Origin: Candidatus Atribacteria bacterium 4572_76
Lineage (GTDB): Bacteria; Atribacterota; Phoenicimicrobiia; Phoenicimicrobiales; Phoenicimicrobiaceae
Length of the DNA: 6,946 nt
Assembly: GCA_002084865.1 (NCBI GenBank)
Contig: NBMG01000031.1
Location: 1 to 6,946, forward strand
Direction: 5' to 3'
The position numbers and the translations under genes are program-made. This document shows, piece after piece, positions 5,443 through 6,946 of this stretch; within the stretch, counting starts at the first letter, position 1; each line of letters begins with the position of its first letter. Below the pieces are notes generated by a model that saw only the letters and a list, made by a program, of their open reading frames with translations, searched no databases and was not told the origin of the DNA.

Positions 5443-5543
5443 TGTCATTCCCGCGAACGCGGGAATCTAGGGGTGGAGATTAGAATTAGAAGATAGATTC
5501 CCGTTCTCCGATCAGATCGAGAACAGGCTTTGCGGAAACGACA
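5443..5543. repeat. 101-bp palindromic element with dRS3-like hairpin and terminal inverted repeats
   Basis: The element starts TGTCATTCCCGCGAAC and ends CTTTGCGGAAACGACA. The reverse complement of the end matches the start at 12 of 16 positions. Inside, 5447-5466 is a perfect hairpin (ATTCCCGCG-AA-CGCGGGAAT). A second hairpin pairs GTTCTC (5503-5508) with GAGAAC (5519-5524), plus GATC/GATC with a single bulged C. The first hairpin fits the ATTCCC-N8-GGGAAT form of the Neisseria dRS3 repeat and similar intergenic palindromes in other bacteria. It encodes nothing, so it is either a short mobile repeat (MITE- or REP-like) moved by a transposase elsewhere, or a structured RNA end. It is more GC-rich than its surroundings. 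Confidence 0.7.
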
Positions 5544-5599
5544 AAAAGAGATAAGAAATGATATTAAAAATTTATTAAAAAAAGTAGGTAGCATATTTC

Positions 5600-5618
5600 A
5601 TAGGGTGATTTTCCCTAT
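5600..5618. repeat. Small hairpin ATAGGG/CCCTAT
   Basis: A 6-bp perfect stem (5600-5605 with 5613-5618) encloses a 7-nt loop. Its right arm runs into the reverse AGCGT-type array. No T-run follows, so it is not a standard terminator. It may be chance. Confidence 0.35.
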
Positions 5619-5646
5619 ACGCTAAACGCTGTACGCTACACGCTAT
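5615..5646 (-). repeat. AGCGT-type heptamer array, reverse orientation, before metG
   Basis: On the + strand the units read TACGCTA, AACGCTG, TACGCTA and CACGCTA. It matches the array before tmk (924-955) at 30 of 32 positions and forms an inverted pair with 5256-5287. Confidence 0.85.
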
Positions 5647-5650
5647 TAAA

Positions 5651-5669
5651 TACGCGATACGCAATACGA
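5651..5669 (-). repeat. GATACGC-type heptamer array before metG
   Basis: A partial unit (TACGC) is followed by GATACGC (5656-5662) and AATACGA (5663-5669). It lies 7 nt before the AAGGA Shine-Dalgarno sequence (5677-5681) of metG. The placement matches the array before holB. Confidence 0.7.
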
Positions 5670-5689
5670 GAAAAGAAAGGAAAATAATT

Positions 5690-6946
5690 ATGGAAAACAA
5701 TCAATCTAAAAAAACATTTTACATAACTACCCCTATCTATTACGTAAATGATGTGCCACATATCGGACATGCCTATACCACTATAGCGGCAGATGTTATG
5801 GCGAGATACAAAAAACTATCCGGATATGATGTCCTTTTTTCTACCGGGACAGATGAACACGGCCAAAAGATTGCTAGTTCAGCAGAAAAAGTAAATTTAA
5901 CTCCTCTCGAGCTGGCAGATAAGGTGGTATTAAAATTTAAAAATCTCTGGCCCTTGCTGAATATAGAATATGACGATTTTATACGCACAACTGAACCAAG
6001 ACACATTAAAGTAGTGCAAGAAATATTTAATAAATTATATGAAAATGGTGATATTTATAAAGGTGAATATGAGGGATGGTATTGCGTACCCTGTGAAACG
6101 TATTGGACCGAGACTCAACTGACAGATGAAACATGTCCTACTTGCGGGAAGAAGATAGAAAAGATAAAAGAAGAAAGTTATTTCTTCAAGATGTCAAAAT
6201 ATCAGGAAAGGATATTATCATATTTTGAAAAAAATCCTCAATGCATTCAACCGAAAGCAAGAAGAAATGAAATTATAAGTTTTGTAAAGGGCGGACTTAA
6301 AGACCAGAGTGTAACCAGAACAAAAAAAAGCTTAAAGTGGGGCATAGATGTCCCTTTTGATGATAATCATGTAATTTATGTCTGGTATGATGCTTTATTA
6401 AATTATATTACGGTAGCAGGATATAATATAGATAACAAAAAATTTGAAAAATACTGGCCAGCAGATATTCATCTTGTAGGAAAAGATATATTGAGATTTC
6501 ATACGGTTATAAAAATGTCAAAATCTAAAGGAAATGTAGTAGACCCTTATGAAATGGCAGAAGAATTTGGCGCTGATGCCTTTAGATATTTTTTAATGAG
6601 GGAAGTTTCTTTTGGGCAGGATGGTAATTTTTCTAAAGATTTAATGATCAAAAGAATAAATTACGACCTGGCTAACGATTTAGGGAATTTAGTAAGTAGA
6701 ACTGTAGCTATGATTACCCAGTATTTTAACAAAGAGATTCCTAAAGCAGGGATAGAAAAAGAAAAATACGATGTGGAATTAGAAGATTTTGCCGTAAAGA
6801 CCATAAAAAAATATTATACTCAGATGAATAATTTATCACTTAACGCTGCTCTGGAAACTGTCTGGCAATTTATAAGAAGGACTAATAAATACATTGATCA
6901 AACAGAGCCCTGGATATTAGGGCGCGATAATTCACAAAAGGAAAGA
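5690..6946 (+). CDS. metG: Methionyl-tRNA synthetase, 3'-truncated by the window and carrying an internal in-frame deletion
   Basis: MetRS charges tRNA(Met) with methionine using ATP. The 419 codons in the window are open to the edge; the anticodon-binding domain continues past it. The ATG has AAGGA 8 nt upstream. YITTPIYYVNDVPHIGHAYT contains the HIGH motif (24-27), followed by TGTDEHGQK (52-60). The connective domain has one zinc knuckle with Cys132/135 and Cys149/152. Next come Y-V-W-Y-D-A-L-L-N-Y (230-239), H-L-V-G-K-D-I-L-R-F-H (261-271) and KMSKSKGNVVDP (275-286). The segment between His271 and KMSKS is far too short. Homologues have about 27 more residues after HTxx, usually starting W-P and containing P-L-P-K and H-G-W. 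They are missing here without a frameshift. The gene is firmly identified, but whether this version is active is doubtful. Confidence 0.95.
   Translation, partial: MENNQSKKTFYITTPIYYVNDVPHIGHAYTTIAADVMARYKKLSGYDVLFSTGTDEHGQKIASSAEKVNLTPLELADKVVLKFKNLWPLLNIEYDDFIRTTEPRHIKVVQEIFNKLYENGDIYKGEYEGWYCVPCETYWTETQLTDETCPTCGKKIEKIKEESYFFKMSKYQERILSYFEKNPQCIQPKARRNEIISFVKGGLKDQSVTRTKKSLKWGIDVPFDDNHVIYVWYDALLNYITVAGYNIDNKKFEKYWPADIHLVGKDILRFHTVIKMSKSKGNVVDPYEMAEEFGADAFRYFLMREVSFGQDGNFSKDLMIKRINYDLANDLGNLVSRTVAMITQYFNKEIPKAGIEKEKYDVELEDFAVKTIKKYYTQMNNLSLNAALETVWQFIRRTNKYIDQTEPWILGRDNSQKER

Larger units (their letters stand above)
5260..5689. other. Gene-free gap between rsmI and metG with repeats and a palindromic element
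   Basis: No coding frame is supported in these 430 nt. In Bacillus this interval holds abrB, but no AbrB-like frame is present. The gap contains the forward heptamer array, two CCAGAAG units, a 101-bp palindromic element (5443-5543), a 6-bp hairpin ATAGGG/CCCTAT (5600-5618), the reverse AGCGT-type array and the GATACGC array before the metG ribosome-binding site. I see no T-box specifier or SAM-riboswitch core, although either would be plausible before metG, and no well-spaced promoter. Confidence 0.65.

Noticed and set aside
5260..5689. T-box or SAM riboswitch upstream of metG
   Set aside because: I could not find a T-box conserved core, a terminator/antiterminator pair with a T-run, or SAM-I core elements. 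The structured parts are accounted for by repeats.
5773..6006. Open frame on the - strand opposite metG
   Set aside because: It is the antisense of the HIGH and TGTDEHGQK region of MetRS, with no independent support.
6512..6529. Frameshift or intron in metG
   Set aside because: The reading frame is unchanged on both sides of the missing segment and no inserted sequence is present, so a clean in-frame deletion is the simpler reading.

Overview
This is an AT-rich bacterial window. Every recognisable gene lies on the + strand, and several start at TTG. The gene order is a C-terminal fragment (possibly a PfkB-type sugar kinase), a two-CBS-domain protein, tmk, holB, ricT/PSP1, a TrmN6-like methyltransferase, rsmI and metG. 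From tmk onward this matches the Firmicutes order tmk-(yaaQ-yaaR)-holB-yaaT-(yabA)-yabB-(yazA)-rsmI-(abrB)-metS, with the bracketed genes missing. That order, the AT bias, the TTG starts and the repeat-filled gaps suggest a Firmicutes-like lineage or a related uncultured phylum such as Atribacterota. The assignment is an inference and is not firm.

Layout: 3-122 end of an upstream gene; 151-603 CBS-pair protein; 604-996 gene-free and rich in repeats; 997-1650 tmk; 1651-1836 gene-free and rich in repeats; 1837-5259 a compact four-gene block (holB, ricT, trmN6-like, rsmI) with two overlaps and one 27-nt gap; 5260-5689 gene-free, with repeats and a 101-bp palindromic element; 5690-6946 metG, which runs off the window end. 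The genes are housekeeping functions: dTTP supply (tmk), clamp loading (holB), mRNA-processing factor (ricT), tRNA and 16S rRNA methylation (trmN6-like, rsmI) and Met-tRNA charging (metG).

Two things stand out. First, all three long gaps carry degenerate tandem repeats with a strict 7-bp period, in several unrelated sequence families (AGCGT-type, GATACGC-type, CCAGAA-type, AGTTRCA-type). In two gaps the AGCGT-type arrays form inverted pairs at the edges of the gap. Two of these arrays supply the stop codon of the gene before them (tmk and rsmI). They are absent inside the compact operon. Second, metG is in frame throughout but lacks about 27 residues between its conserved HTV motif and its KMSKS loop. 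This removes a methionine-pocket tryptophan and a core part of the catalytic fold, so it is either an assembly artefact or a damaged or divergent enzyme. I found no CRISPR array, tRNA, rRNA, transposase or defence gene.
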